Positions 33,513-42,819 of a stretch of DNA of 64,000 bases are shown here, in pieces (position 1 is the stretch's first letter; every line of letters starts with the position of its first letter). A model generated the notes under the pieces. It ran no database searches and had not been told where the DNA came from. It worked only from the letters and a program-made list of their open reading frames with translations. This DNA comes from Paenibacillus methanolicus (GTDB lineage Bacteria; Bacillota; Bacilli; Paenibacillales; Paenibacillaceae): the NCBI RefSeq assembly GCF_008124765.1, contig NZ_VNHS01000009.1, positions 62,001 to 126,000 on the forward strand, in the 5' to 3' direction. Both the position numbers and the translations under genes were made by a program.

Positions 33513-34520
33513 ATGATGAAGACGGAAGTGGTGCGCGTGGATAAGAAGCTAAAACAGCTGTTCAACTCCGAGGTTCTGAGCGAAGCGGCGGAACGATTCG
33601 GCATTCGTCCAGACACGCTGCGCGAATTGAACGGTTTTCAAAATTTCGTCTATGCCGGCATTGCGGGAGAGCGGGAAATCATTCTTCGCATTGCCTTACG
33701 GGCACATCGGGACGCGGCGGCCACGCGGGCGGAGTTGGAGTTCGTGACGTATCTGTCGGAATCCGGCCTGCCCGTGCCGAAGCCGGTAAGATCTGTAACG
33801 GGCGAAGAGATTCATCTCGTTCACGATGAATTCGTCGCCACTGCATTCGAGAGGGTGCCGGGACGGCATGTCCGCATCGCCGAGGAGAGCAATGCTTACT
33901 ACGAGGATCTGGGCCGATTGGTAGGGCGAATACATCAGATGTCGCGCCGCTATGCGCCCCGGCAGCCTCGACGGTATGAATGGCGCGAGAACGCCTTTTT
34001 GACCAGGTTCAAATCCTACTGCCCGCCGGCACTGCACGATTCGTTCGACCGCATCCTGAAGGAAGTGAGCCTGCTTCCTCAAGAGAACGATGCGTACGGC
34101 CTTATTCACGGCGATGTCAGCAGCGGCAATTATTTGAACGAGGGCGACAGGGTGCATTTGATCGATTTCGATCAAGCGGAATACAGCTGGTTTGTGTCGG
34201 ATATCGCGACGCCGCTCTTCTACGAGATTCCGATTCCGTGGGTGGTCGATGGCGAGCGGCGGAAGGAGATCGCGAAGCGATTCTTCGTCAACTTCCTGAA
34301 CGGTTACAGCGCCATAAGCGGCGCCGTGCCCGATGCGTGGTTGAAACAGATTCCGCTATTTCTGGCGCTCAAGCAAGCGATCGTGTTGTCCGCGCTGTAT
34401 CGCAGCCGGGATTTTCAAGCCCCCGATTGGAGCGGATGGGACGAGCAAGCACGGCGTTTCTACTACGGGAACATGTTGAATAGCGCGCCTTACATTGACC
34501 TGGACTTCTCGCGGATTTGA
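33513..34520 (+). CDS. Aminoglycoside phosphotransferase (APH) family kinase-like protein
   Basis: 335 residues of the protein-kinase-like APH superfamily. The N-lobe holds EIILRIALRA with a basic strand and AFERVPGRHV as hinge. Catalytic loop: LIHGDVSSGNYL; metal-binding: IDFDQAEYSWF. Such proteins phosphorylate small molecules such as homoserine, choline, spore-coat or antibiotic-related compounds; the substrate is unknown here. No strong ribosome site precedes ATG 33513; a GTG at 33537 after GGAAG is an alternative start that would remove eight residues. Confidence 0.82.
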   Translation: MMKTEVVRVDKKLKQLFNSEVLSEAAERFGIRPDTLRELNGFQNFVYAGIAGEREIILRIALRAHRDAAATRAELEFVTYLSESGLPVPKPVRSVTGEEIHLVHDEFVATAFERVPGRHVRIAEESNAYYEDLGRLVGRIHQMSRRYAPRQPRRYEWRENAFLTRFKSYCPPALHDSFDRILKEVSLLPQENDAYGLIHGDVSSGNYLNEGDRVHLIDFDQAEYSWFVSDIATPLFYEIPIPWVVDGERRKEIAKRFFVNFLNGYSAISGAVPDAWLKQIPLFLALKQAIVLSALYRSRDFQAPDWSGWDEQARRFYYGNMLNSAPYIDLDFSRI

Positions 34521-34653
34521 GTAGAGACGATGCGCGGCCGCAAATAATTGACTAGCTTTGTGTTAGATATGGGTTTGGTGCGCGCGTTTACAGGGTGGTA
34601 ATATTAAACCAGATATCATCTGCTAGACGCACTTCATTCCCATAGAGAAGAAT

Positions 34654-36051
34654 GTGATCCCAGTGACTCAGCCTCAGATACGGGCGCGGACCCAAGGTCT
34701 GCTGAACAAGCATCTCTCCGGCGCCTCGATGGATTACCGGAAAGTGTTCGCTCTTTTTCTTCCGATCTTGATCGACCAGGCTTTTATCATCGGCTTCAAC
34801 GTGATGAACACCGCCATGATCAGCTCGGCGGGGGTGGCCGCGGTCAGCGCGGTGAGCACGGTGGATTCGCTCAATATTTTTCTGATCAACGTGTTCGTCG
34901 CCGTGGCGACCGGCGGGACGGTCGTCGTGGCGCAATACAAGGGCAGCCGCAATGATGCGATGGTGTCCAAGGCGGCAAGCGCGAGCATTGCGTCAGTGGC
35001 TATGCTCGCGCTGGGCATCGGCGTCATCGTCATGGCGCTGTACGACCCGCTGCTTCATCTGCTCCTCGGATCGGCGTCGCCGGACGTGATGGCCCACTCG
35101 AAAGTGTATTTGATCGGCAGCTGCGCGTCTTTCCTGGGCATTGGCGTCGTCCAAGCGGTCAGCGGCATCATGCGCGGCATCGGGCGTTCCCGCGTATCGC
35201 TCGCGCTGTCGCTCATCATGAACGTGCTGTACGTGCTGCTCAACTTCGTGTTCATCGCCCTGCTCGACATGGGCGTGCTCGGCATGACGATCGCCGTTAA
35301 TATCGCGCGGTATGCGGCGGCGATCTGCGCGCTGTGGTATATCATCCGGATGGACGCGACGCTTCATCTGCGGCTGACGGCGCTGCTCCGTGTCCCGTGG
35401 TCGATGCTGAAGAAGATTATGACGATCGGCATGCCATTCGCGGCCGAGCAAATGTTCTTCAACGGCGGTAAAATGCTCACCCAGGTGTTCATCGTCAGTC
35501 TGGGCACGCACGCGATCGCCACGAATGCCATCGGCGGGACGATCGCCATGCTGTACCAGATCCCGGCGGTGGCGTTGTCGATCACGCTCGTGACGGTGGT
35601 CGGCCAGTGCATCGGCGCGCGCAACGTCGAGGATGCCCGCAAATTTATCCGGTCGTTCCTCTGGCTGGGGTGCTGGTCGTTCGTCATCATGACGGCGATT
35701 CTGCTGCCGCTGTTCCATCCGCTCGTCGCGCTGTTCCAGCCGCCTGCCGAAATCGTCGACGATCTGTTCTGGGTGCTGCTCATCAACGCCATCGCGCAAA
35801 TTCCGCTGTGGGCGATTAGTTTTATCCTGCCTGCGGGCTTGCGGGCGGCGGGCGATTCGCGCTTTACCTCGATCACGTCGATGCTGACAATGTGGCTGTT
35901 CCGCATCGTGCTGGGGTACGTGCTCGGCATTACGCTCGGCATGGGCATTATCGGCGTTTGGATCGCGATGAACTGCGAATGGGGCGTGCGGGGCGCGTTA
36001 TTCTATTGGCGGTACCGGGGAAGCAAGTGGTATGCGCATAAGTTGGTGTGA
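34654..36051 (+). CDS. MATE family efflux transporter
   Basis: 465 residues with about twelve membrane helices. FNVMNTAMISSAGVAAVSAV and the repeat in the second half (FFNGGKMLTQVFIVSLGTHA) mark the two MATE bundles, and GIMRGIGRSRVSLAL matches the family. It exports cationic or other drugs by Na+ or H+ exchange. GTG start with a modest AGAGAAG-like upstream site; an internal ATG at residue 26 (DYRKVFALFLPILID) is an alternative. A clear terminator follows. Confidence 0.9.
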   Translation: MIPVTQPQIRARTQGLLNKHLSGASMDYRKVFALFLPILIDQAFIIGFNVMNTAMISSAGVAAVSAVSTVDSLNIFLINVFVAVATGGTVVVAQYKGSRNDAMVSKAASASIASVAMLALGIGVIVMALYDPLLHLLLGSASPDVMAHSKVYLIGSCASFLGIGVVQAVSGIMRGIGRSRVSLALSLIMNVLYVLLNFVFIALLDMGVLGMTIAVNIARYAAAICALWYIIRMDATLHLRLTALLRVPWSMLKKIMTIGMPFAAEQMFFNGGKMLTQVFIVSLGTHAIATNAIGGTIAMLYQIPAVALSITLVTVVGQCIGARNVEDARKFIRSFLWLGCWSFVIMTAILLPLFHPLVALFQPPAEIVDDLFWVLLINAIAQIPLWAISFILPAGLRAAGDSRFTSITSMLTMWLFRIVLGYVLGITLGMGIIGVWIAMNCEWGVRGALFYWRYRGSKWYAHKLV

Positions 36052-36122
36052 CGGCCGGCGGGAGAGCTTGACGATGAAATGCGAGTCTGCCGCGGAGATC
36101 CATAACCGTATAACGAAGCGTA

Positions 36123-36150
36123 AACAGCCGGCGAAGAGCCGGCTGTTTTT
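36123..36150 (+). terminator. Intrinsic terminator after the MATE gene
   Basis: AACAGCCGGC and GCCGGCTGTT form a 10-bp stem around GAAGA, followed by a T-run. Confidence 0.93.
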
Positions 36151-36225
36151 GTGTTCCTGGCGATCGCTGGGGAGCAGGAAGGGCAGGGCTTGACTTTGAG
36201 CTGAATGTCAGAGGTAATTGGCCGA

Positions 36226-36256
36226 GAAAAAACGCAGCGGGCTCCAGCCTGCTGCG
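36226..36256 (-). terminator. Intrinsic terminator of the Cof-type phosphatase gene
   Basis: On the minus strand CGCAGC/GCTGCG and GGCT/AGCC form a hairpin, followed by TTTTTT. Confidence 0.85.
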
Positions 36257-36274
36257 CTCCCCTTGCCGTCTATG

Positions 36275-37084
36275 CTAGCTCTGCACCGGATTCAACACGA
36301 ACTTCTCGATGACCTCCGCCACGCCGTCTTCGTTGTTGGAGGCGGTGACGTAGTCGGCGATCTCCTTCAGCTTCGGCAGCGCGTTGCCCATCGCCACGCC
36401 GAGGCCCGCGACTTCGATCATCTCGTGGTCGTTCCACGAGTCGCCGATCGCGATGACCTCGTCCAGCGTGCAGCCGATATGCTCCGCCATGAAGGAGATG
36501 GCGTGGCCCTTGGTGCCTTCTTTATGCGTGAACTCCAGGTAATGCGGTTTCGATTTCGTAATATGGACGCGATCGCCGATGATCGGGGCGAGCTTGGCCG
36601 CGACCTCGTCGAGGTAATCGGGATCGTCGATGATGAGCATTTTGGTCGAAGGCTGATCCAGCAGCTTGTCGTAATCCGGCTCGACGACGAACGGGATTTT
36701 GGATAGCGCGGAGTAGCGGCGTGCCTTCTCGTTGTCTTCTTGGACGATCAGCTCGTCGTTGATGTACAGCTGCAGGTGCAGATCGTGCTCCTTGCAGAAC
36801 GCGAACAGCTCCTTCGCCGCGTCCTTGGGCACGCTGCGCTCGTACAGCACTTGCTCGTCGAACAGCGTCTTCACAAGCGACCCTTGGTAGGTGATGATCG
36901 GCACGTTCAGCTCGACTTGGGCCGCAATCTTCTTCGCCGACGGGAACATGCGCCCGGTCGCGAGCGTGACGAACACGCCTTGGGCAGCGGCTGCTTTCAG
37001 CGCCGATTTCGTGGCCTCGGTCACGATCAGCTCGTCGGAGAGCAGCGTATCGTCGATATCGATGGCGATTAACTTGTAAGGCAT
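36275..37084 (-). CDS. Cof-type HAD-IIB sugar phosphatase
   Basis: A 269-residue cytosolic phosphatase. Motif I DIDDTLL (Asp 8 and Asp 10), motif II in VTLATGRMF, motif III Lys in KEGTKGHAIS, and motif IV GDSWNDHEMIE are complete; the C2B cap lies between motifs II and III (about 80-190). Cof/YidA-like enzymes dephosphorylate sugar phosphates and cofactors. The ATG at 37084 has AAAGGAG upstream; an in-frame extension to 37162 has none. Monocistronic with its own terminator. Confidence 0.91.
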   Translation of the reverse strand: MPYKLIAIDIDDTLLSDELIVTEATKSALKAAAAQGVFVTLATGRMFPSAKKIAAQVELNVPIITYQGSLVKTLFDEQVLYERSVPKDAAKELFAFCKEHDLHLQLYINDELIVQEDNEKARRYSALSKIPFVVEPDYDKLLDQPSTKMLIIDDPDYLDEVAAKLAPIIGDRVHITKSKPHYLEFTHKEGTKGHAISFMAEHIGCTLDEVIAIGDSWNDHEMIEVAGLGVAMGNALPKLKEIADYVTASNNEDGVAEVIEKFVLNPVQS

Positions 37085-37263
37085 GGTTGTTCCGCTCCTT
37101 TGGTTGTCTATGTTTGCCTTTGATTGTAGCCCAAATCCAGGAGGGGAACAAGATTTATTCACCGTTTCGCCACGGCTGCCTCGGGCCTCGCCGCTTGCTT
37201 GGCGCGGTCCATGTGCGATAAAGTGAGAGAATCAGCATGCTGTTGAGAACGGAGAGAGATGCG

Positions 37264-38700
37264 ATGAACAGATTTGGCGAAGAAGCGGTGGCGCAGCGCA
37301 AGCGCACGATCCGGGGGATCCTGCTGCTCGTGGCGGTCGCGGCCGTTTTCCTGGCGGGCCGGTATTCGATGGTGATGCAGCATCCGATTTTGAAGGCGGA
37401 CAATTTCGAGAATTTAAGCTATGCCTACAATGAAATCATAAATGGTTACTTGGAAGGGGCCGAAGGGAAGAAGCTTATCGACGGCGCGGTCGAAGGGATG
37501 GTTGCGTCGCTGGAAGATCCGTACTCGGTTTATTTGACGGGCGAAGCGGGCAAGGCGTATATGGAATCGTACGAAGACCATTTCGTCGGCATCGGGGTGG
37601 AAGTGCGCGAGGAGGACGGCGCGTTTATTATCGAGAAAGTCATCGAAGGCGCGCCTGCCAAGAAGGCCGGAGTGAAGGATCATGATACGATCGTGGCGGT
37701 CGACGGCCAAGCGGCCAAGGGCATGGCGTCCGATAAGCTGCTCGGCATGGTCCGCGGCAAGGAAGGCACGACGGTCAAGCTTACGCTATTGCGGGCGGGG
37801 GCCGGTCAGCCGATCGAGCTGTCGGTGAAACGCGGTTCGGTGCCGATCAAGACGGTGGAGTACGACATGAAGGCGAACGGCATCGGCCAAATTACGATCG
37901 AGCGGTTCGCGGACAAGACGGGCGACGAGTTCGACAAGGCGTTGGAGGCGTTGACCGCCAAAGGCATGAAGGGGCTGCTGCTCGATCTGCGCGGCAACCC
38001 GGGCGGCCTGCTGGATCCGACCATCCAGATCGCAAGCCGGTTCCTACCGAAGGGCGAGAAAATCCTGCAAGTCGTCGGCAAAGACGGGAAGCATGTCGTT
38101 ACGCATAAGTCGGAAGAGGAGAAGCCGCTGAAGCTGCCGATCTCCATTCTCGTGGACGGTCATACCGCCAGCTCCTCGGAAGTGTTGACCGCCGCGCTGA
38201 AGGAGAAGGCGGGGGCGACGGTAATCGGCGAGAAGACCTACGGGAAGGGCATCGTGCAGCAGTTTACCCAGTTGAACGATGGCTCGGTGCTCAAAATCAC
38301 GAAGGCGCAGTGGCGTACGCCGGCTGGCAGCTGGATCCACAAGAAGGGCATCGAGCCGACGACGACGGTCGAGCCGCCCGCTTATACGCTGCTGCCTTCG
38401 CTGCCGACGGGACTGTCACTCCAGAACGGCGACTACGGCGATCAAGTGAAGACGGCCGAGCAAATGCTCAAGGTGCTCGGCTACTTGCCGGGCGAAGCAG
38501 GCGGCGTGTTCGATGACGCGATGGAGCTGGCGGTCGAGCGATTCCAACGCAGCCAGTCGCTGCCGGAGACCGGCATTGTGAACGACAAGACCGCGTATCG
38601 GATGACGACGCTGCTCGCCGAACGGTACAACAACGAAGATCCGCAGCGGAAGAAGGCGGAGGAAATGCTGAAGGCGGCCACTGCCGATACCGTGAAGTAG
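37264..38700 (+). CDS. CtpA/B-type S41 peptidase with PDZ and peptidoglycan-binding domains
   Basis: 478 residues. One N-terminal membrane helix (TIRGILLLVAVAAVFLAG) anchors the protein outside the membrane. The PDZ domain (about 100-185: HFVGIGVEVREEDGAFIIE) feeds substrate to the S41 domain, whose catalytic pair is Ser 303 (HTASSSEV) and Lys 328 (TYGKGIVQ). A C-terminal PG_binding_1 domain (about 395-455: GDYGDQVKTAEQMLKVLGYL) is typical of Bacillales CtpA/B. Such proteases cut envelope or sporulation regulators; the target is unknown here. The ATG at 37264 follows GGAGAGAG. Confidence 0.93.
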   Translation: MNRFGEEAVAQRKRTIRGILLLVAVAAVFLAGRYSMVMQHPILKADNFENLSYAYNEIINGYLEGAEGKKLIDGAVEGMVASLEDPYSVYLTGEAGKAYMESYEDHFVGIGVEVREEDGAFIIEKVIEGAPAKKAGVKDHDTIVAVDGQAAKGMASDKLLGMVRGKEGTTVKLTLLRAGAGQPIELSVKRGSVPIKTVEYDMKANGIGQITIERFADKTGDEFDKALEALTAKGMKGLLLDLRGNPGGLLDPTIQIASRFLPKGEKILQVVGKDGKHVVTHKSEEEKPLKLPISILVDGHTASSSEVLTAALKEKAGATVIGEKTYGKGIVQQFTQLNDGSVLKITKAQWRTPAGSWIHKKGIEPTTTVEPPAYTLLPSLPTGLSLQNGDYGDQVKTAEQMLKVLGYLPGEAGGVFDDAMELAVERFQRSQSLPETGIVNDKTAYRMTTLLAERYNNEDPQRKKAEEMLKAATADTVK

Positions 38701-38909
38701 CGGCAGGCGATTCGCGATAGGTCGGGCGTGCAGCGATACGAGCCGCCCTGTGAGGACGAGCGCGGCATCACGGCGGACATAACTCGGTTCGGCACGGTAG
38801 GCCGGACTGCGAACCGTTCGCCGCGTGCGTCAACGCAAAAAGCAAAGCCCGCAGCCGCAAGTGCAAGTCTTCATGCCCGCGTTGCGCGCGTGGATGCTCC
38901 ATATGCGAA

Positions 38910-38958
38910 GAAGCCGCTATTCGGCATGCCCTGGGGCATCCGCATCGCGGCTTCTTTC
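38910..38958. terminator. Hairpin between the convergent protease and LysR genes
   Basis: AGAAGCCGC pairs with GCGGCTTCT around an inner GGCATGCCC/GGGCATCC stem. T-runs are short on both sides, so a terminator is likely but not strong. Nothing else was recognised in 38701-38962. Confidence 0.55.
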
Positions 38959-38962
38959 GCGT

Positions 38963-39847
38963 CTAACGTCCAGGCAAGTAGCCCAGAAAACGGCTGGCGG
39001 CGGACGATAGCGGTACGCCTTTCAACGTCGCGATCCCGATGTGACGGGCCGGAATAGGCGGGTGCAGCGGAATCTCGACGAGCTGGCCGGCGGCCAGTTG
39101 GTCCGCGACGTATTCGCGCGCGATGACCGTGAGACCGAAGCCGCTCTGCGCGAATTGCGCCAGCAGGTCGAGGCTGCCAAGCTCGAATTCGGGCGTTAGC
39201 TTCACGCCGCAGGCTAGCGCAAACTCGTCGAGGTACCGTCTGGTGCTCCCGCCGGATTCGAGCAGCAGAAGCGGGTACCGGTGCAGCTCTTCGATCGGCA
39301 CCGGGCTCGCGGCAAGTTCTCGATAGGCAGGACCGCCGACGAGGCAGTCATGCAGCGGGGCGCTCGGGCGTAATTCCACCTTCGCATCGTTCGCCGGCAG
39401 GTTGACGAGGCCGAAGTCGATCCGTCCTTCCTTTAGCAGCGCGAGCGTCTCCGGGGTCGTCCGGTTCGTCACCTTCACCCGGATGTCCGGGTACTGCCGG
39501 TGGAACCGCTCCAGCTGCGGCAGGAGGAAGTGCCGGCACAACGTGTCGCTCGCTCCGATACTGATCTCCCCGTAATCCAGATTGTGCATTTCGGCAAGTT
39601 TCCGCTCCCCGACATCGATCAGCTGCATCCCCTGCTCCACGTAACGGAACAGCATCTCGCCCTCGCCGGTTAACGTAACGCCTTTCGCCGTCCGGAAAAA
39701 CAACGGTCCGCCGAGCCCCGTCTCTAGCTGCTTGAGGGTATGGCTGACGGCCGGCTGCGTAATGTGCAGCTGCTCCGCGGCCTTCGTCAGACTGCCGAGC
39801 TTCGCGGTCCAATAGAATACGCGGTACCATTCCAAGCTGAATTCCAT
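38963..39847 (-). CDS. LysR-family transcriptional regulator
   Basis: 294 residues. The N-terminal winged helix (FYWTAKLGSLTKAAEQLHIT, QPAVSHTLKQLETGLGGPLF) is followed by a LysR substrate-binding domain (about 90-294). The ATG at 39847 has GAGG eight bases upstream; the ATG at 39853 is too close. It is divergent from the PurA paralog with a 113-bp gap, the classic geometry for LysR control of the divergent gene. The effector is unknown. Its sequence resembles the CysL/CbbR-like branch only in general terms. Confidence 0.9.
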   Translation of the reverse strand: MEFSLEWYRVFYWTAKLGSLTKAAEQLHITQPAVSHTLKQLETGLGGPLFFRTAKGVTLTGEGEMLFRYVEQGMQLIDVGERKLAEMHNLDYGEISIGASDTLCRHFLLPQLERFHRQYPDIRVKVTNRTTPETLALLKEGRIDFGLVNLPANDAKVELRPSAPLHDCLVGGPAYRELAASPVPIEELHRYPLLLLESGGSTRRYLDEFALACGVKLTPEFELGSLDLLAQFAQSGFGLTVIAREYVADQLAAGQLVEIPLHPPIPARHIGIATLKGVPLSSAASRFLGYLPGR

Positions 39848-39889
39848 AGACATTACCTCATTTTATGACAGGTATTAGTTATATCCATT

Positions 39890-39918
39890 TTATTAATGAC
39901 CTCTCCCGAAATTATAAT
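39890..39918 (+). promoter_or_regulatory. Candidate promoter of the PurA paralog
   Basis: A perfect TATAAT (39913-39918) with a weak TTTATT-like -35 18 bp upstream. The AT-rich divergent region also carries dyads (GGTATTAGTTATATCC region, 39869-39885) where a LysR protein could bind. A weak -35 fits activator dependence. Confidence 0.5.
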
Positions 39919-39960
39919 AAGCCTTGAAGAGGAAAACAAGAGACTCGGGAGGCGAAGGGC

Positions 39961-41247
39961 ATGACGGCGACGGCGATTGTAGGCGCCAATTGGGGCGACG
40001 AGGGCAAAGGGAAAATGACGGACGCGCTGGCGGCGAAATCCGATTACGCGGTGCGGTTCCAAGGGGGAAGCAACGCGGGTCATACGATCATCAACGAGTA
40101 CGGGAAGTTCGCGCTGCGTACGCTGCCATCCGGCGTGTTCAATCCGGAGGTAACGAGCGTAATCGGCCCGGGGACGGCGTTGGACGCAGACATTCTCATG
40201 AAGGAGCTGGCCATGTTGGCCGAGCGGGGCGTTCCGGCGCCACTATTACGAATCTCCGATCGGGCACAGCTCGTGCTGCCCGTACACCGGCTGTTCGATG
40301 AGCTGGAGGAGCAGCGGCTTGGCGACCGGAGCTTCGGTTCGACGCGAATGGGCATCGCGCCGTTCTACGCGGACAAATACGCGAAGCTTGGGATCCAGAT
40401 CGCCGATCTATTCGACGCGGATCGGCTTCGGGAGCGGCTCGCGCAATTGCTGGAGGCGAAGAACGTGCTGCTCGTCCATCTATACGGGCGCGATCCGATT
40501 GCAGCGGACGATCTGCTGCCGGAGTTGATGGAGACGGGAGAGCGGTTACGCCCCTATCTGTGCGATGTGTCGCACCTGCTGGCGGAAGCCCTCGAACGCG
40601 GCGAATCGATCCTTCTCGAAGGCCAGCTGGGCGCGCTTCGCGATCCGGATCATGGCATCTATCCGTATTCGACGTCGTCCTCGACGCTGGCCGGATTCGC
40701 GCCGGTCGGGGCCGGCCTGCCCCCGCATGCGATTCAGAACGTGTTAGCCGTCACCAAGGCGTATTCCAGCTGCGTCGGAGCGGGACCGTTCGTCACGGAG
40801 CTGGCAGGCGGCGAAGCGGAAGAGCTGCGCCGGCGCGGCGGCGACGCGGGCGAATACGGCGTCAATACGCGGCGTCCGCGCCGGGTGGGCTGGTTCGATG
40901 CGGTGGCGACTCGTTACGGTTGCGCCGTTCAAGGAGCGACGTCGGTCGCGCTCACGAATCTCGACGTGCTCGGGTATCTAGACGAGATTCCGGTCTGCAT
41001 CGCTTACGAGCTGGCGGACGGTACGGTAACGGACCGGTTCCCGGCCGGAGCGAGGCTTGCGGGGGCGAAGCCGATCTGGCGGAAACTCGCGGGCTGGCGC
41101 GGTGACATCTCGGACGCTCGCGCGTTCGAAGAGCTGCCGCCGGAAGCTCGGAACTACGTTGCGTTCATGGAAGCAGCCATCGGCGTGCGCATCTCGTATG
41201 TTTCGGTCGGTCCTAGACGCGATCAATTAATCGTACGAGAAGAATAA
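39961..41247 (+). CDS. Divergent adenylosuccinate synthetase (PurA) paralog
   Basis: 428 residues of the PurA fold. GANWGDEGKGK with Asp 13, SNAGHTI with His 41, and the GAGPFVTEL and DVLGYLDEIPVCIAY blocks are kept. The IMP loop that reads EGAQGT in standard PurA is EGQLGA here: the counterpart of E. coli Gln 224 is Leu 223 and nearby residues differ (Gln 222, Ala 225). The GTP/IMP region reads STRMGIAPFYADK instead of the usual STxRGIGPAYxDK. Substrate use may differ. GGGAGG precedes the ATG. It stands outside any purine operon and is divergent from a LysR gene. That it is the sole PurA of the cell cannot be excluded from this window. Confidence 0.85.
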   Translation: MTATAIVGANWGDEGKGKMTDALAAKSDYAVRFQGGSNAGHTIINEYGKFALRTLPSGVFNPEVTSVIGPGTALDADILMKELAMLAERGVPAPLLRISDRAQLVLPVHRLFDELEEQRLGDRSFGSTRMGIAPFYADKYAKLGIQIADLFDADRLRERLAQLLEAKNVLLVHLYGRDPIAADDLLPELMETGERLRPYLCDVSHLLAEALERGESILLEGQLGALRDPDHGIYPYSTSSSTLAGFAPVGAGLPPHAIQNVLAVTKAYSSCVGAGPFVTELAGGEAEELRRRGGDAGEYGVNTRRPRRVGWFDAVATRYGCAVQGATSVALTNLDVLGYLDEIPVCIAYELADGTVTDRFPAGARLAGAKPIWRKLAGWRGDISDARAFEELPPEARNYVAFMEAAIGVRISYVSVGPRRDQLIVREE

Positions 41248-41274
41248 AGCGGCGCGAAAGCGTCCGGAAGCGGA

Positions 41275-41304
41275 AAGAGCTTGATGACGATCAGGCTCTT
41301 TTTG
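41275..41304 (+). terminator. Intrinsic terminator after the PurA paralog
   Basis: GAGCTTGAT pairs with ATCAGGCTC (one G-U pair) around GACG, followed by TTTTT. Confidence 0.82.
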
Positions 41305-41503
41305 ACGTGCAAGGACGTTACGGCGAATGCGTATTCGGCGGACGGCGGATAGACGTAACCGGGGAGCCGCCGATATTGTCAGTTTGACGGTCGGGCCGGT
41401 GCATGCCTACATATCGTAGCATCGGCTTGGCTGTTCCATGGGCGCGGACTGAAGTATAATTTGGTAGAGGGGTATCGTCGCGTTTTTTGGGGAGGACATA
41501 CAG

Positions 41504-42592
41504 ATGAGATTCACGTTCAAAATAGGCAGCTTGGCTTTCATGACGGCGATGCTTCTGCTGGCGGCGCTGCACTGGCAGGTCGGAATAGCCCGGGCGGACT
41601 CGCCGCTCACGTCGACGGCTTTCCATGAAGCCTACGCGAATGTCGCGAAGGTGAACGAGGCTCGCAAGAGCGGATTGACGAAAAGCGTGGCGGCGTTTCT
41701 GGCGTCGGAGAAAACGGCGCTCGCCGAGAAGGCGGCCGCGATTCATGCGATCTACGCCGGCGCGGGCGCGTGGGAAGAGCGGGACCTCGCTTCGCAATAT
41801 GCGAAGCTTGCTTACGGCAAGGCCTTATCGTCGCTCGCGGCGAAGACGCTCCGGCCGGACGAGGTGTTCGTCGTCGGCTATTTGAAGGCGATGGACCGCT
41901 ACTTGGCGCCCGATACGGCATGGCTGGCGGCGGCCAAGGACGCCATGCCAGGCAGCATGACGGCCGCGCTCGTCTATGCGCTGGCGCAATCGCAGGCGCA
42001 GCCCGATTCGGCGTTGTACGGGTGGTGCGCGATCGAGCGCGTGCTGAACGACGCCTCGCTCAAGAAAGACATGCGCCAGGATGCGATCGACCGGATCAAG
42101 AACTATATGATGCTGTACAAGAACGGCGAGTGCAAGGACGAGCTCGCCTTGCTGTTGGAACAGTCGGTCGCCTTAACCATCGAAGGGCCGGCGGTGCTGA
42201 TCTACGGCAAGCCGGGCACCGTCGACTCCGAGGACGCGGCCGCCAAGCCGCACGTGCAGGATGGCGTGACGCTGGTGCCGCTGCGATTCGTCGCGGGCGC
42301 CTTCGGGGCGAAAGTCGACTATGACGCGAAGAAGCGGGAAGTCGCGGTGGCGTACGCGGGAGAGCGGCTGATCTTCGTCGAGGGTGAAGGCGGAGAGCGC
42401 CCCCTTCGGGTACTGAACGGTCGGACGTTCGTCCCGCTGCGGACGATCGCTGAGGCGCTCGGGAAGCAGGTCTATTACGACCAAGGGTTGATTATCCTCT
42501 CGAATGGCATCAGCCTGAATCCGCAGGATGGGCATGACCGGGCGCTGGCGGAGCAAGTGCGGAAGCGGCTGGCCGAATTAAACACTGCTTGA
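41504..42592 (+). CDS. Secreted stalk-domain protein (copper amine oxidase N-terminal type)
   Basis: 362 residues. A signal peptide (MTAMLLLAALHWQVGIARA) is followed by an unrecognised helical domain of about 190 residues and then a pair of the beta-rich stalk modules of Paenibacillaceae surface proteins: GVTLVPLRFVAGAFGAKVDY and GRTFVPLRTIAEALGKQVYY. These are annotated as copper-amine-oxidase N-terminal-like domains; they are structural stalks, not oxidases. GGGGAGG precedes the ATG. It probably acts at the cell surface; the enzymatic or binding function of the helical part is unknown. Confidence 0.85.
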   Translation: MRFTFKIGSLAFMTAMLLLAALHWQVGIARADSPLTSTAFHEAYANVAKVNEARKSGLTKSVAAFLASEKTALAEKAAAIHAIYAGAGAWEERDLASQYAKLAYGKALSSLAAKTLRPDEVFVVGYLKAMDRYLAPDTAWLAAAKDAMPGSMTAALVYALAQSQAQPDSALYGWCAIERVLNDASLKKDMRQDAIDRIKNYMMLYKNGECKDELALLLEQSVALTIEGPAVLIYGKPGTVDSEDAAAKPHVQDGVTLVPLRFVAGAFGAKVDYDAKKREVAVAYAGERLIFVEGEGGERPLRVLNGRTFVPLRTIAEALGKQVYYDQGLIILSNGISLNPQDGHDRALAEQVRKRLAELNTA

Positions 42593-42612
42593 TGGCGTCA
42601 TGAAGATCGGGT

Positions 42613-42649
42613 GCGAAGAAGCGCGGACGAATTGTCCGCGCTTCTTCGC
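42613..42649 (+). terminator. Perfect hairpin after the stalk-domain gene
   Basis: A 16-bp perfect stem GCGAAGAAGCGCGGAC with GTCCGCGCTTCTTCGC around GAATT. It has no T-run, so it may protect the 3' end or assist termination rather than act alone. Confidence 0.65.
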
Positions 42650-42819
42650 GCATCGGGTTAGCGCGGTTGGCAAGAAGGCTCCTGATATCCGAGGGGAGCG
42701 CCAATCGCCGTGAGCTTAGAATTATGCATACGAACATCTTCGTTCCGTCTATCCCGGCATGCGTCGCGAACCTGTATGATCGTGTAGACCGGCCGTACTT
42801 ATTCAGGAGGAGAGAGACG

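Noticed and set aside
39961..41247. PurZ (2-aminoadenylosuccinate synthetase) of Z-genome phages
   Set aside because: Asp 13, which is replaced in PurZ, is present, and no phage genes are nearby.
41504..42592. Copper amine oxidase
   Set aside because: Only the N-terminal-like stalk modules are present; the catalytic domain with its topaquinone Tyr and His ligands is absent.
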